Source: Chelativorans multitrophicus
GTDB taxonomy: Bacteria; Pseudomonadota; Alphaproteobacteria; Rhizobiales; Rhizobiaceae
Direction of reading: 5' to 3'
DNA length: 64,000 bases
Assembly (NCBI RefSeq): GCF_011317445.1
Contig: NZ_JAAAPL010000001.1
Location: forward strand, 930,001 to 994,000
Position 1 is the first letter of the stretch. Each line of letters starts with the position of its first letter. Positions 18,846 through 28,282 of this stretch are shown here, one piece after another. The position numbers and the translations under genes are program-made. The notes beneath the pieces are model-generated. The model was not told where the DNA came from and did no database searches. It was given only the letters and a program-made list of their open reading frames with translations.

Positions 18846-20570
18846 ATGGGCCCCTCCCTCGAAGCGCTTTACCAGGTACTTACTGCCATTCCCTATCCGG
18901 TCTTCGTGAAAGACGAGAACCACAGGTGGGTTCTCGTCAATCAGGCGTTCTGCGAGATAATGGGGCATACGCGCGAGGAACTGCTCTACAAGACAGACTA
19001 CGACTTCGTCCCCGCCGCACAAGCCGACGTTTTCCGGGCCATCGATGATCATGTATTCGCCACTGGTGAGCCAAACGAAAACGAGGAGGTTCTAACCGAC
19101 GCATCAGGAACAGTGCGCGTGATCACAACGCGCAAGTGCCGCGTCGAACTCCCCACGCCAGACGGTCCGCGACCGTTCATCGTCGCCATCTTCTCAGATA
19201 TCACAGCTTATCGGGAAGCCGAGGCCCGCGCGCGTTACCATGCCCATCACGATTCGCTCACGGGTCTTGCCAACCGCATGCATCTTGGCGAACGGCTGCA
19301 GGAAGAGCTTATCGAAGCCCGCGCGAAGGGTACCCAACTGGCGTTATTCCTGCTGGACCTGGACGGGTTCAAGCAAGTCAACGACCGGTATGGGCATGCT
19401 GCGGGGGACGAACTGCTGCAAATCATCGCCACTCGCCTGAAACGGATAGTGCGCGGGCGCGATGTGATGGCCCGGCTCGGGGGCGACGAATTTTGCGTGG
19501 TTCAGGTGGAACCGGATGATTCCAGCGCGGTCGATGCACTTGCCGAGCGCATATTGGGAGTCTTGTCCGAACCAATTGTAGCAGAATGGGGAACTGCACG
19601 TGTCACCGCGTCCATCGGCATCTCGGCGTTTCCGGGAGATGCGGTGACGCAGGAGGACCTGCTTCGCTATGCCGACATTGCTCTTTACAGTGTGAAAGGA
19701 TCGGGCCGTGCCTCCTACGCCCGATATGACAAGCAGAAGGACGGGGTGTCCAATTCCATCGGCAGCCTGGCGCCCGCACTTGAAGCGGCAATTGCCAATG
19801 AGGAGATAACCCTCGCTTTCCAGCCTCTGGTTTCGACCCTGGACGGCACCCCGCGGGCCTTCGAAGCCTTGGCCCGCTGGCACCACCCGGAACTCGGCGC
19901 GATACCGCCTGGCGTCTTTATTCCTCTTGCCGAGAGAAAGGGGTTGATGCCGGCCCTGGGCCGCCTTGTGCTGCGGCAGGCGTGTGATGCGGCTGCAAAA
20001 TGGGACTCCGATCTCCAGGTGCGGGTCAACATTTCGCCGGTTCAGGTGGAAAGCGGAGATCTGGTGGAGGTGATCAGGGATGTTCTCAAGGAAACCCGGC
20101 TGCCTGCTCAAAGGCTCGAGATCGAAGTTACTGAAGCCGTCTTACTGAATGAGAAAAGCGAGAACCTGCACATCTTTCATCGACTGAAGATGCTGGGGAT
20201 CAAAATCGCGCTCGACGATTTCGGTTCCGGCTGGACCTCCCTCGACGTGCTGCGGCGCTTCCCGTTCGACCGGCTGAAAATCGACCGGAGCTTTGTCGCG
20301 AACATGGAAACCGATCCGCGCGCAGCCGCCGTCGTCAGAGCTGTTCTCAGCATCGGCAAAGCGCTGGACCTGCCTATCACGGCGGAAGGTGTCGAGCGGC
20401 GAGAGCAGCTGGACGTCCTCAGGACAATGGGGTGCGACGAAGTACAGGGGCATTTCCTGGGCCGTCCAAAGAACATCCGTGGCAATGGCCCTGTGGACGA
20501 GGCCGAAAAATGCGCCGAGACCAAGGAGGAACTCCGTGAGGCCAATGAAGCTGGCGCTGCTTTAGGGTGA
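18846..20570 (+). CDS. PAS-GGDEF-EAL cyclic-di-GMP signalling protein
   Basis: 574 soluble residues: PAS (about 10-125), GGDEF and EAL. The diguanylate cyclase motif GGDEF is intact (212-216), and an RxxD inhibitory site (RGRD) lies five residues before it. The phosphodiesterase domain has FEALARW, EVTEAVLLNE and DDFGSGWTS, so both activities are possible. ATG 18846 is preferred because GGAG lies six bases upstream; a GTG at 18831 is the alternative. It is transcribed towards the type I secretion operon, and both carry the same upstream motif. The sensory cue acting on the PAS domain is unknown. Confidence 0.93.
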   Translation: MGPSLEALYQVLTAIPYPVFVKDENHRWVLVNQAFCEIMGHTREELLYKTDYDFVPAAQADVFRAIDDHVFATGEPNENEEVLTDASGTVRVITTRKCRVELPTPDGPRPFIVAIFSDITAYREAEARARYHAHHDSLTGLANRMHLGERLQEELIEARAKGTQLALFLLDLDGFKQVNDRYGHAAGDELLQIIATRLKRIVRGRDVMARLGGDEFCVVQVEPDDSSAVDALAERILGVLSEPIVAEWGTARVTASIGISAFPGDAVTQEDLLRYADIALYSVKGSGRASYARYDKQKDGVSNSIGSLAPALEAAIANEEITLAFQPLVSTLDGTPRAFEALARWHHPELGAIPPGVFIPLAERKGLMPALGRLVLRQACDAAAKWDSDLQVRVNISPVQVESGDLVEVIRDVLKETRLPAQRLEIEVTEAVLLNEKSENLHIFHRLKMLGIKIALDDFGSGWTSLDVLRRFPFDRLKIDRSFVANMETDPRAAAVVRAVLSIGKALDLPITAEGVERREQLDVLRTMGCDEVQGHFLGRPKNIRGNGPVDEAEKCAETKEELREANEAGAALG

Positions 20571-20664
20571 TAGCTGAAGCCTCAGCCTGCATCGCCTGGG
20601 CAGGCCGCCGAAGCCGCCGTCTTCGCTGACAATCCGAGAGGTCTAGTACTCCAGCAAGGAAGGC

Positions 20665-20684
20665 TAGGCCATCCGGCTGAATGG
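20665..20684 (+). promoter_or_regulatory. Recurrent dyad motif, copy 2 (type I secretion operon)
   Basis: TAGGCCATCCGGCTGAATGG, 129 bases before the TTG start of the ABC transporter and 95 bases after the GGDEF-EAL stop. It matches copies 3-5 at nearly every position. The rest of the 243-base gap shows no gene. Confidence 0.65.
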
Positions 20685-20813
20685 TGGGGAGGCGCCGCCA
20701 ATGCCATTTATCGGCGAGTACCGCCGGCTGGTTGAGGCGAATGCCTGCCCTTCCGGCTCAAATCCATCATTCCTGCGAAGCGGGTTAAGCAAGCCCGCAG
20801 AACGGAGCCGTTC

Positions 20814-22556
20814 TTGCAGATTGAAAACGCCCATTTGCGAGGTTTGTCGGTTTTCCGCCGCGGTGTGGCGGTTGCCGGTGTCTTTTCGCTCGCGCTCAAC
20901 CTGCTGATGCTGAGCGTTCCGCTCTACATGCTTTCCATATATGACCGAGTGTTGACGGGCAGGAGCCTGGAAACGCTGCTCATGCTGACGCTCATCGCAA
21001 TAGGGGCGCTGGTCATCACCAGCGTTCTTGAGGCAGCGCGGCAATTGATCCTGTCGCGAACCGGCGCGAAGCTTGAGACGGTGTTGGGCGAGCGCGTCCT
21101 TGCCGCCTCGCTGCAGGCCGGCGCGCCCGCATATCGGGAGGTACAGGGCCTGCGCGACCTTGGCCATCTGCGGCAATTCATCTCCTCGCCCCTTGCTTCC
21201 GCGCTTTTCGACCTGCCGGTGGTGCCGCTTTATCTCTTGCTTGTCTATTTGGTTCATCCGCAGCTTGGGTGGCTTTTGGCAATCTCGGCACTCGCCATCC
21301 TGCTCGTTGCCGCAATCAACGAAAAACTCACCAAGGCACCGCTGGAAGATGCCGCCGAACACGGCGCGGCCGCCCTCAGAAAAGCTCAAGCGCAGGCCCG
21401 CAACGCCGAGGTGATCCGCGCCATGGGGATGTTTTCCGCAAGCGTGGCTTCATGGGGAGCCGATAATGCCAAGGCGCTGACGGCATATGACAAAGGCGCG
21501 CGGCGGAACGCGCTGCTGGGTGGCGTGAGCCATTTCCTGCGCCTTTTCCTGCAGATCGCCATCCTCGGATACGGCGCTTATCTGGTGCTTTCGGATCACA
21601 CGTTGAGCGCTGGCATCATCTTCGCCGCGTCGATGATCTCGGCTCGCGCGCTAGGACCGCTTCACCATGCAATCGGCGGCTGGAAATCGCTGGCTTCGGC
21701 CCGGCAGTCCTGGCGGCGCATCCGCACGCTTTTGTCCGCAGCGCCAAGCACGAACGTTTCCATGCAGTTGCCAACGCCGCAGGCCACTCTTTCCGCAGAA
21801 AAACTCGTGTATCAAACTTCCGGTGCGGCCGAACCGGTTCTCAAGGGGATCTCCTTCGAGATCGCGCCCGGCGATATCCTGGGCGTGGTGGGCCCGAGCG
21901 GGGCGGGAAAGTCGACGCTCGCCCGGCTTCTCGTGGGCGCCGTCGCGCCAACGGCCGGTGTCGTGCGCGTGGGCGGTGATGATCTGGCCAGCTGGCAGCC
22001 GGAAGCGCTCGGCCCCTTCGTCGGATATGTGCCGCAGGACGTGGAGCTCTTCTCCGGCACCGTGGCGCAGAACATCGCACGCATGGCGGCGACGCCCGAC
22101 GCGGAAAAGGTTGTGGCGGCTGCGCAACTCGCCAATTGCCACGACCTCATCCAGCGCCTGCCGCGCGGCTATGACACGATGCTTGGCCCGGAAGGTCACG
22201 TGCTTTCAGGGGGCCAGCGGCAAAGGATTGCGCTTGCCCGCGCCTTCTATGGCAGCCCCAGGATCGTTGTCCTGGACGAGCCGAACGCTTCGCTCGACAT
22301 CGAAGGCGAGCAGGCGCTGATAGCGGCGCTGCAAAAAGCGCGCGCGGCGGGCATTACCTGCGTGATCATCACACAGCGCAGCAGCGTCGTTCCGGCGCTG
22401 ACGAAGATGTTGGTGCTGCGCGACGGGCGCATCGAGGCCTTCGGACCCAAGGAAGAGGTGCTTCACCGGCAGGTTCAGCCCTCGCCTGAGGCGTCGAAAA
22501 TTCCCGCCACAAACCCGGCCACCGGCTCTCCGCTCGTGACCGCGCGGTTCGGCTGA
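20814..22556 (+). CDS. Type I secretion ABC transporter (PrtD/HlyB-like)
   Basis: 580 residues: an N-terminal membrane domain with about six helices, then the ATPase domain. Walker A is G360-PSGAGKS, the signature is LSGGQRQRIALARA and Walker B is RIVVLDEPNASLD. No N-terminal C39 peptidase is present, as expected for transporters of RTX proteins. The start is TTG 20814 with ACGGAG upstream. It drives export of the RTX protease encoded two genes later; the adaptor gene starts four bases after its stop. No TolC-like outer-membrane gene is in the window, so that part must be encoded elsewhere. Confidence 0.93.
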   Translation: MQIENAHLRGLSVFRRGVAVAGVFSLALNLLMLSVPLYMLSIYDRVLTGRSLETLLMLTLIAIGALVITSVLEAARQLILSRTGAKLETVLGERVLAASLQAGAPAYREVQGLRDLGHLRQFISSPLASALFDLPVVPLYLLLVYLVHPQLGWLLAISALAILLVAAINEKLTKAPLEDAAEHGAAALRKAQAQARNAEVIRAMGMFSASVASWGADNAKALTAYDKGARRNALLGGVSHFLRLFLQIAILGYGAYLVLSDHTLSAGIIFAASMISARALGPLHHAIGGWKSLASARQSWRRIRTLLSAAPSTNVSMQLPTPQATLSAEKLVYQTSGAAEPVLKGISFEIAPGDILGVVGPSGAGKSTLARLLVGAVAPTAGVVRVGGDDLASWQPEALGPFVGYVPQDVELFSGTVAQNIARMAATPDAEKVVAAAQLANCHDLIQRLPRGYDTMLGPEGHVLSGGQRQRIALARAFYGSPRIVVLDEPNASLDIEGEQALIAALQKARAAGITCVIITQRSSVVPALTKMLVLRDGRIEAFGPKEEVLHRQVQPSPEASKIPATNPATGSPLVTARFG

Positions 22557-22560
22557 CGCA

Positions 22561-23877
22561 TTGGACAGGATCAAAAAGATGGAATGGCATGCAGGCGTGA
22601 AGACCGGGTTCACCGGGCCATTTATCGCTGGACTGGTGAGCCTGACCGCAGGACTGGGCGGCTTTGCCACCTGGGCAGCGCTGGCGCCCCTGGAGGGAGC
22701 CGTCATCGCACCTGGAAAGGTGGTCGTGCAGGGGCGCAACAAGACCGTTCAGCATCTGGAAGGCGGAATCGTCAAGACGATCCTCGTCGAGGACGGCGAG
22801 AATGTGGAGGCAGGCGATCCTCTCCTCGTGCTCGATGGCACCGCCGCGAAATCGGCGGCGGACCGGCTGCGCGCCCAATTGGCCGCTATCGAGGCCACGG
22901 AGGCCAGAGCCCTCGCCGAGCGGGAGAGCGCCAAGTCCATATCTTTCCCGGCCCATCTACTCGCTTCTCAGAAACCGGAGATCGTGCGCCTTCTGGCGGA
23001 CCAGGAGGCCGAATTTGACTTCCGGCTGCGCGAGCACGGAGCCGAAATCGCGACGTTCGAACTGCAGATCGCCGCGCTGGAGGCTCAGATCGCCGGCCAT
23101 ACGGTTCAGCAGGAAGAAACGGCGCGGCAGCTTGAATTGCTGGTCGAGGAACGGCAGGCATTGGAAACCCTGCTTGCCAAAGGGCTGACCCGCAAGAGCC
23201 AAGTTCTGGCGCTGAAGCGCAACGAAGCCGAACTTCATGGCCGCCAGGGCCAGCTTGCCGCGGCGATTGCGGAATCGCGCCGCACCATGGCGGAAATCCG
23301 TGAGCGCATTGAACAGGTCCGCTCGGCTCGCACCAGCAAGGCCTCGGCCCAGCTCAGCGAGCTTCGGCTAAAACGCGCGGAAGTGCTGGAGCAGCTGCGC
23401 GCGGCAGAGGACGTCAGCGGCAGGCTCGTCGTGCGCGCGCCGGCTTCGGGAACCGTCATCAACCTGGCCAAGTACAATCCGGGCGCCGTTATCGCTCCGG
23501 GCGAAGATCTGATGTCCATCGTGCCGGAAGAAAGCGGTCTGGTCGTGGAGGCGCGGATCAGGCCGCTCGATATAGACGAGATCAGGGTTGGCCAGGAAGC
23601 ACGCCTCAATTTCTCGGCTTTCGATGCACGGCAAACGCCGCCGATCGAAACCAAGGTGGTCTATCTTTCGGCAGACCGGTTCGAGAGCGAGCGCGGCGAA
23701 CCTTACTATATCGCCCGGCTCGAAATCCCGGCCGGCTCCGGCGCTGGTTTTGACCCGTCGAAAATCGGACCCGGGCAGGAGGCTGAGGTCTTCATCACCA
23801 CGGGTGAGCGAACCTTCTTCGGCTATATCGCCGCCCCTCTCATGAAAACACTCTCCCGGTCCGTCCGGGAGAGCTGA
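22561..23877 (+). CDS. HlyD-family periplasmic adaptor of type I secretion
   Basis: 438 residues. One transmembrane helix (about 18-42) is followed by a lipoyl-like half-domain (VQHLEGGIVKTILVEDGENV), a long coiled coil (about 145-280, rich in E/A/L/R) and the beta-barrel domain starting at VVRAPASGTVINL. It links the ABC transporter to an outer-membrane channel. TTG 22561 lies four bases after the ABC stop, so translation is probably coupled. Length and order match PrtE/HlyD. Confidence 0.93.
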   Translation: MDRIKKMEWHAGVKTGFTGPFIAGLVSLTAGLGGFATWAALAPLEGAVIAPGKVVVQGRNKTVQHLEGGIVKTILVEDGENVEAGDPLLVLDGTAAKSAADRLRAQLAAIEATEARALAERESAKSISFPAHLLASQKPEIVRLLADQEAEFDFRLREHGAEIATFELQIAALEAQIAGHTVQQEETARQLELLVEERQALETLLAKGLTRKSQVLALKRNEAELHGRQGQLAAAIAESRRTMAEIRERIEQVRSARTSKASAQLSELRLKRAEVLEQLRAAEDVSGRLVVRAPASGTVINLAKYNPGAVIAPGEDLMSIVPEESGLVVEARIRPLDIDEIRVGQEARLNFSAFDARQTPPIETKVVYLSADRFESERGEPYYIARLEIPAGSGAGFDPSKIGPGQEAEVFITTGERTFFGYIAAPLMKTLSRSVRES

Positions 23878-23911
23878 GCACCACTTGACCCAAGCAGAGT
23901 AGAGAAAACAA

Positions 23912-26149
23912 ATGCCCGCAACCGCCACCTATAATCTGACCGGCAACGCCTATATCGACGGCTTGCTGAGTGGAATCAAATGGGCGCCCACCAATCTCAC
24001 CTACAGCTTTCCCACCAGCGCATCCTATTACGGGTCGGGTTACGGAAGCGGGGAGCCCGGCAGCAATTTCGGCGCGCTGAACTCGGCACAGCAGGCGGCT
24101 GGCCGCGCGGCATTCGATATCTTCTCTTCGGTCGCGAACATCACCTTCAGCGAAATTGCCGAAACGTCGAACCAGCATGCCGATCTGCGGCTGGCCGCCA
24201 GTGACATGGTCGGCACCGCGTGGGCCTATTATCCTTCCACCAGGTCTGAGGGCGGGGATGTCTGGTTCAACAAGTCTAACGGCTACTACACGAGCCCGCA
24301 GGCAGGGAACTACGCCTTCACGACATTCCTGCACGAGATCGGTCATGCGCTGGGTCTTGAGCATGCCCATGAGGGTCACGTGATGCCCGCTGGCCGTGAC
24401 TCCATGGAATATACGGTCATGAGCTATCGTTCCTATGTCGGCGCCTCGACGACATCAGGATATGTCAATGAAAAGTGGGGCTTTGCCCAGTCACTCATGA
24501 TGTATGACATAGCCGCCCTGCAGCACATGTATGGCGCGAACTACAGCACCAATTCCGGCGCCACCACCTATTCCTGGAGTCCAACCACCGGGCAGATGTT
24601 CATCAACGGCACCGGTCAGGACATGCCGGGTGCGAACCGCATCTTCCTCACCGTGTGGGACGGAGGGGGTGCCGACACCTACAATTTCTCGGCATACAGC
24701 ACCTCTCTCAAGGTGGATCTGAGACCGGGCGCGTGGACCACCACCTCATCGGACCAGCTTGCCCGGCTGCATTACGACGGCTCGAAGCTTGCCGCCGGCA
24801 ACATCGCCAACGCTCTTCTCCATGGAAACGATCCGCGGTCGCTGATCGAAAACGCGAAGGGCGGCTCAGCCAGCGACAGGATCACCGGGAATACAGCGGT
24901 CAACAAGCTGTGTGGAAATGGCGGAAACGACACGCTGAACGGCATGGAAGGGAACGATGTGCTGATCGGCGGAGCAGGCGCAGACAAACTCAACGGCGGG
25001 TCCGGCTTCGACTACGCCAGCTACACGGATGCAACCGCCGGGGTAGTGGCTCGGCTCTACGCGCCAACGACTAATAAGGGCTATGCGGCCGGTGACACAT
25101 ATACCAGCATCGAAGGCCTGATCGGCAGTGCGCACAGTGACCAGCTCTCCGGCGATGAGGCCGGCAACAAACTCCACGGAGGCGCGGGCAACGATGTGCT
25201 CTATGGCCTAGGGGGCAATGACGCGCTTTATGGCGTAGACGGCAATGACAAGCTTTTCGGCAGCGCAGGCGCAGATAAGCTCGATGGCGGGGCAGGCTTC
25301 GATTACGCCAGCTACCAGGATGCAACCGCCGGGGTAGTGTCGCGGCTCGACGCGCCCAAAGCCAACAGCGGCCACGCGGCAGGTGACACCTATAGCAGCA
25401 TCGAAGGCCTGATCGGCAGCAAGTACAGCGACAAGCTTTACGGCGATGCAGCCCGCAACAAGCTCTTTGGAGGGGCGGGCAATGATGTGCTCTATGGCCT
25501 GGGGGGCAACGACGCGCTTTATGGCATGGACGGCACTGACAAGCTTGTGGGCAGTGCAGGCGCAGATAAGCTCGATGGCGGGGCAGGCTTCGATTATGCC
25601 AGCTACCAGGATGCAACGGCTGGCGTAGTGGCGCGGCTCGATCGGCCTTCGAGTAACACTGGCTATGCGGCCGGTGACACATATACCGGCATCGAAGGCT
25701 TGATGGGCAGCAAGTACACAGACAAGCTTTACGGCGATGCGGCTGCTAACAGGCTTTACGGGGAAGCGGGCAATGATGTGCTTTATGGCCTCGGCGGCAA
25801 TGATGTGCTGATCGGCGGCGCAGGCGCGGACAGGCTGTACGGAGGCGCAGGCGCGGACAGATTCGTCATCGACAAAATCGGCAACTCGCTTCCGACCGCC
25901 CGTGACCGGATAGGCGACTTTACGCGAGGTGAGGACAAGATCGACTTAAGATCAATCGACGCGAACACTTCACTCGGCGGCGACCAGGCCTTTTCCTTCA
26001 TCGGGGGCAAGGCGTTCAGCGGCAAGGCGAGCGAACTTAACTTCGCTGGCAACGTTCTTTCCGGTGACGTGAACGGCGATCGCATAGCAGATTTCCAGGT
26101 CGATATTCCGAACGTTTCCAGCCTTCTGGGAACTGATTTCTACCTCTAA
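23912..26149 (+). CDS. Serralysin-like RTX zinc metalloprotease (M10B)
   Basis: 745 residues, no signal peptide, as expected for a type I substrate. The catalytic zinc motif is H141-E142-IG-H145-ALGLE-H151, with a Met-turn at YTVMSYRSY. From about residue 325 there are glycine/aspartate-rich calcium-binding nonapeptides ([18 protein letters not shown]). The C-terminus ([10 protein letters not shown]) is the secretion signal region. Three tandem 97-residue units extend the RTX part well beyond the roughly 480 residues usual for serralysins. Secretion should be by the two genes just upstream. It may attack host or matrix proteins. Confidence 0.95.
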   Translation: MPATATYNLTGNAYIDGLLSGIKWAPTNLTYSFPTSASYYGSGYGSGEPGSNFGALNSAQQAAGRAAFDIFSSVANITFSEIAETSNQHADLRLAASDMVGTAWAYYPSTRSEGGDVWFNKSNGYYTSPQAGNYAFTTFLHEIGHALGLEHAHEGHVMPAGRDSMEYTVMSYRSYVGASTTSGYVNEKWGFAQSLMMYDIAALQHMYGANYSTNSGATTYSWSPTTGQMFINGTGQDMPGANRIFLTVWDGGGADTYNFSAYSTSLKVDLRPGAWTTTSSDQLARLHYDGSKLAAGNIANALLHGNDPRSLIENAKGGSASDRITGNTAVNKLCGNGGNDTLNGMEGNDVLIGGAGADKLNGGSGFDYASYTDATAGVVARLYAPTTNKGYAAGDTYTSIEGLIGSAHSDQLSGDEAGNKLHGGAGNDVLYGLGGNDALYGVDGNDKLFGSAGADKLDGGAGFDYASYQDATAGVVSRLDAPKANSGHAAGDTYSSIEGLIGSKYSDKLYGDAARNKLFGGAGNDVLYGLGGNDALYGMDGTDKLVGSAGADKLDGGAGFDYASYQDATAGVVARLDRPSSNTGYAAGDTYTGIEGLMGSKYTDKLYGDAAANRLYGEAGNDVLYGLGGNDVLIGGAGADRLYGGAGADRFVIDKIGNSLPTARDRIGDFTRGEDKIDLRSIDANTSLGGDQAFSFIGGKAFSGKASELNFAGNVLSGDVNGDRIADFQVDIPNVSSLLGTDFYL
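25004..25870 (+). repeat. Three tandem 291-bp repeats in the RTX protease gene
   Basis: The units begin at about 25004, 25295 and 25586, an exact 291-base (97-codon) period. Each encodes FDYASY-DATAGVV, then AAGDTY--IEGL-GS, then RTX nonapeptides such as [14 protein letters not shown]. The third unit ends differently, running into the last RTX turns. Identity is high at DNA level, which suggests fairly recent duplication or gene conversion. Confidence 0.85.
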
Positions 26150-26165
26150 GGATCAGGAGGCCTAC

Positions 26166-26387
26166 ATGAGTGAATGGATCGACTTCTCACGCTGGCCGGA
26201 TTGTGCTTCGATGGAAAGGCCCGGGCTGGTGTTCGAGGTACAAAATGCCGACCAGCATATCCTGACCACCCACTGCGTCGTGCCGCTTCAACTTCCATTT
26301 GACTGGAAGACAAAGCCTGTTCGCTTCAGGGTTGTAGAAGAAGAACGGCCCAGGCATTCGAGCCCGCTGCCGCCGCCGGTCCGATGA
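26166..26387 (+). CDS. Small hypothetical protein downstream of the RTX protease
   Basis: 73 residues; AGGAGG lies five bases before ATG 26166, one of the best ribosome sites in the window, and the gene starts 16 bases after the protease stop. It is acidic to neutral, with the segments SEWIDFSRWPDC and VVPLQLPFDWKTKPVRFRVV and a proline-rich tail. There is no signal peptide or membrane helix, so it is not a classic periplasmic serralysin inhibitor of the AprI type. It could be a cytoplasmic chaperone or inhibitor of the protease. I do not recognise the family. Confidence 0.65.
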   Translation: MSEWIDFSRWPDCASMERPGLVFEVQNADQHILTTHCVVPLQLPFDWKTKPVRFRVVEEERPRHSSPLPPPVR

Positions 26388-26600
26388 AACCGTAGCTGGC
26401 ATGACAGTAACGGCCCTGCAAACTCTCATCTATTTAGATTTCAAGGTCAGCAGGGAGCATTTATTACGGCTGGCAACTCATTGTCTGTGGGGAAACCAAT
26501 AATGTGTTGACCGCATCACGGGCTTCCCCCATCACTGCTTATCAAAATATCACTTCGGGGTTGCCAGGGCGGAGGATCGTGATCAGCAAGGGGGGTTGAC
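26388..26600. promoter_or_regulatory. Intergenic region before the secretin gene
   Basis: 213 bases that should hold the promoter of the first Tad transcription unit. I looked for the recurrent dyad motif here and did not find it. GGCGGAGGA and AAGGGGGG precede the secretin ATG. Confidence 0.4.
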
Positions 26601-27995
26601 ATGAAAGCGGCCACAGCCACCGGAAACAAGCGGCTGACCCGATATGTTTTCGCCGTGTGCGCACTGGCCTTTTTTGGTTGCGCATTCGGCACAATGGATT
26701 CATCCGCCAACGGGGATTCCATTCAGGTATCGGTTGCAAAGGACTCGGCGATCCGAGTGGCAAGGGGAAAGCCACTTACGGTCGAGATCGCTGAAGCATT
26801 CGACGAAATAGTGATCGGCGATCCCGAAATCGCAACAATCAATCCCCTCACCGATCATTCCTTCTACGTGCTCGGCCAGGGCCTCGGCACCACCGGAATA
26901 GCGCTCTACGACGAAAGCAAGCGCCTCATCGGCACTTTCGACGTGGAAGTGACGCTCGATACGAAGATGCTCGCCGGCACGATCCGCCAGAGCGTACCCG
27001 GATCAAACATAAAGGTGACCTCCGCCAACGGCAGGATCGTTCTTTCAGGCTCCGCGCCCGACGCGGTTGCCGCTGAAAAGGCCAGCCAGATTGCGGCGCG
27101 ATTTGCGGGCGACGAGGACGTCATCAACACCATCGATATTACCTCTTCCCAACAGGTTCAGCTCAATGTCCGTTTTGTCGAGATCAATCGGGCGGTGGGC
27201 AAGGAGCTGGGAACGAAGATCAGCGCGGCCTATGTCACCTCCGGAGGTGGCATTTCCTTCAACAGCGATCCGCGAGCTTCCAGCAACACGCCGGCCGGCG
27301 ACCTCATCGGGGGCTTGGTGAGCGACGGCTTTTCCATAGATGTCGCGATCGAGGCTCTGGAGGACCGCGGCGTCGCCCGCCGGCTCGCCGAACCGAATCT
27401 CATCGCCCGCTCCGGCGAGACGGCAAGCTTTTTGGCTGGCGGAGAATTCCCGATTCCGGTTTCGGAGGAGAACGGCGCGGTAACCGTCTCCTACAAGAAA
27501 TTCGGGGTGGGCCTCAATTTCACTCCGACCGTGCTGAGCGATGGATTGATCGCCCTCGACATTGAACCGGAGGTCTCCTCCATCGACACCACCTCCTCCT
27601 ATCGCGTGGGCAATATCGCCATTCCTGGGTTCACCGTCCGGCGGGCGCGCACCTCGATCGATCTTAGAAGCGGGCAGAGCTTCATGATGGCAGGGCTTCT
27701 GCAGAGCCAGAACGAGATCAACACCCAGCGCGTGCCGGGCCTCGGCCAGCTCCCCGTATTGGGCGCGCTGTTCTCGTCGAAGGCATATCAGCGCCGGGAG
27801 ACCGATCTTGTGATCATAGTCACGCCTCACCTCGTCAGCCCCATCCCGCCGGGAAACAAGGTCGCCACTCCAGCGGACCGGACCAAGCCTGCGCGCGACG
27901 GTGAAGTCTTCCTGGGCAATGTGGAGGAGGTGCGGCTTCAGCAGCGCACGGCTGCAAACGCCCCTTCGGCGGGCCACTTCCTGGAGCTGCGCTAA
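26601..27995 (+). CDS. cpaC: Tad pilus outer-membrane secretin CpaC/RcpA
   Basis: 464 residues: signal peptide, an N-terminal pilus-assembly domain (about 42-110), a BON-like domain (about 125-175) and the secretin core (about 230-410). RTSIDLRSGQSFMMAGLLQ and LGALFSSKAYQRRETDLVII are the conserved secretin signature. It forms the outer-membrane pore for the Flp pilus. The stop TAA overlaps the next ATG (TAATG), so this gene leads an operon with a lipoprotein and a TPR protein. Confidence 0.94.
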   Translation: MKAATATGNKRLTRYVFAVCALAFFGCAFGTMDSSANGDSIQVSVAKDSAIRVARGKPLTVEIAEAFDEIVIGDPEIATINPLTDHSFYVLGQGLGTTGIALYDESKRLIGTFDVEVTLDTKMLAGTIRQSVPGSNIKVTSANGRIVLSGSAPDAVAAEKASQIAARFAGDEDVINTIDITSSQQVQLNVRFVEINRAVGKELGTKISAAYVTSGGGISFNSDPRASSNTPAGDLIGGLVSDGFSIDVAIEALEDRGVARRLAEPNLIARSGETASFLAGGEFPIPVSEENGAVTVSYKKFGVGLNFTPTVLSDGLIALDIEPEVSSIDTTSSYRVGNIAIPGFTVRRARTSIDLRSGQSFMMAGLLQSQNEINTQRVPGLGQLPVLGALFSSKAYQRRETDLVIIVTPHLVSPIPPGNKVATPADRTKPARDGEVFLGNVEEVRLQQRTAANAPSAGHFLELR

Positions 27996-28282
27996 TGCGT
28001 AAGCGGTTGGCCATCCCCGCAGCACTTGCGACGGCCGTGCTTCTTCTGGCCGGCTGCGCCACCGAGCCGCCGTTGCGCTCCGAGACCATAGATTTCGGCG
28101 CGGGCGATGCCATCGCGGCGAACACGGTCCTGCAGATGGTCGATCCCTGGCCGCTGGGGGCGCGGGACACGCGCCTTGCGGTGCCCGCGAACCGTGAGCA
28201 GTATCGCAAAGCGCCGGCGGAGGGCGAAGGGGCTTATGCGGGCGAAGTGATGTCTCAGACCAATAGTGATGCGGTCCAGTAA
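27995..28282 (+). CDS. Small lipoprotein of the Tad locus
   Basis: 95 residues with a lipoprotein signal peptide (LLAGC) and a short hydrophilic tail (DPWPLGARDTRLAVPANREQ). It starts within the TAATG overlap with the secretin gene. Its place in the operon is where many Tad loci have cpaD, which encodes a lipoprotein of about 200 residues. It may be a reduced CpaD or a secretin pilotin. There is not enough sequence to prove homology. Confidence 0.8.
   Translation: MRKRLAIPAALATAVLLLAGCATEPPLRSETIDFGAGDAIAANTVLQMVDPWPLGARDTRLAVPANREQYRKAPAEGEGAYAGEVMSQTNSDAVQ

Noticed and set aside
25004-25870. Regular repeats that could suggest a CRISPR array
   Set aside because: The period is 291 bases, in frame, and encodes RTX units; there are no short repeats with unique spacers.
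26388-26600. Search for a seventh dyad motif before the secretin gene
   Set aside because: No sequence here fits CCAT-N8-ATGG with the conserved spacer, so the first Tad unit may be controlled otherwise.
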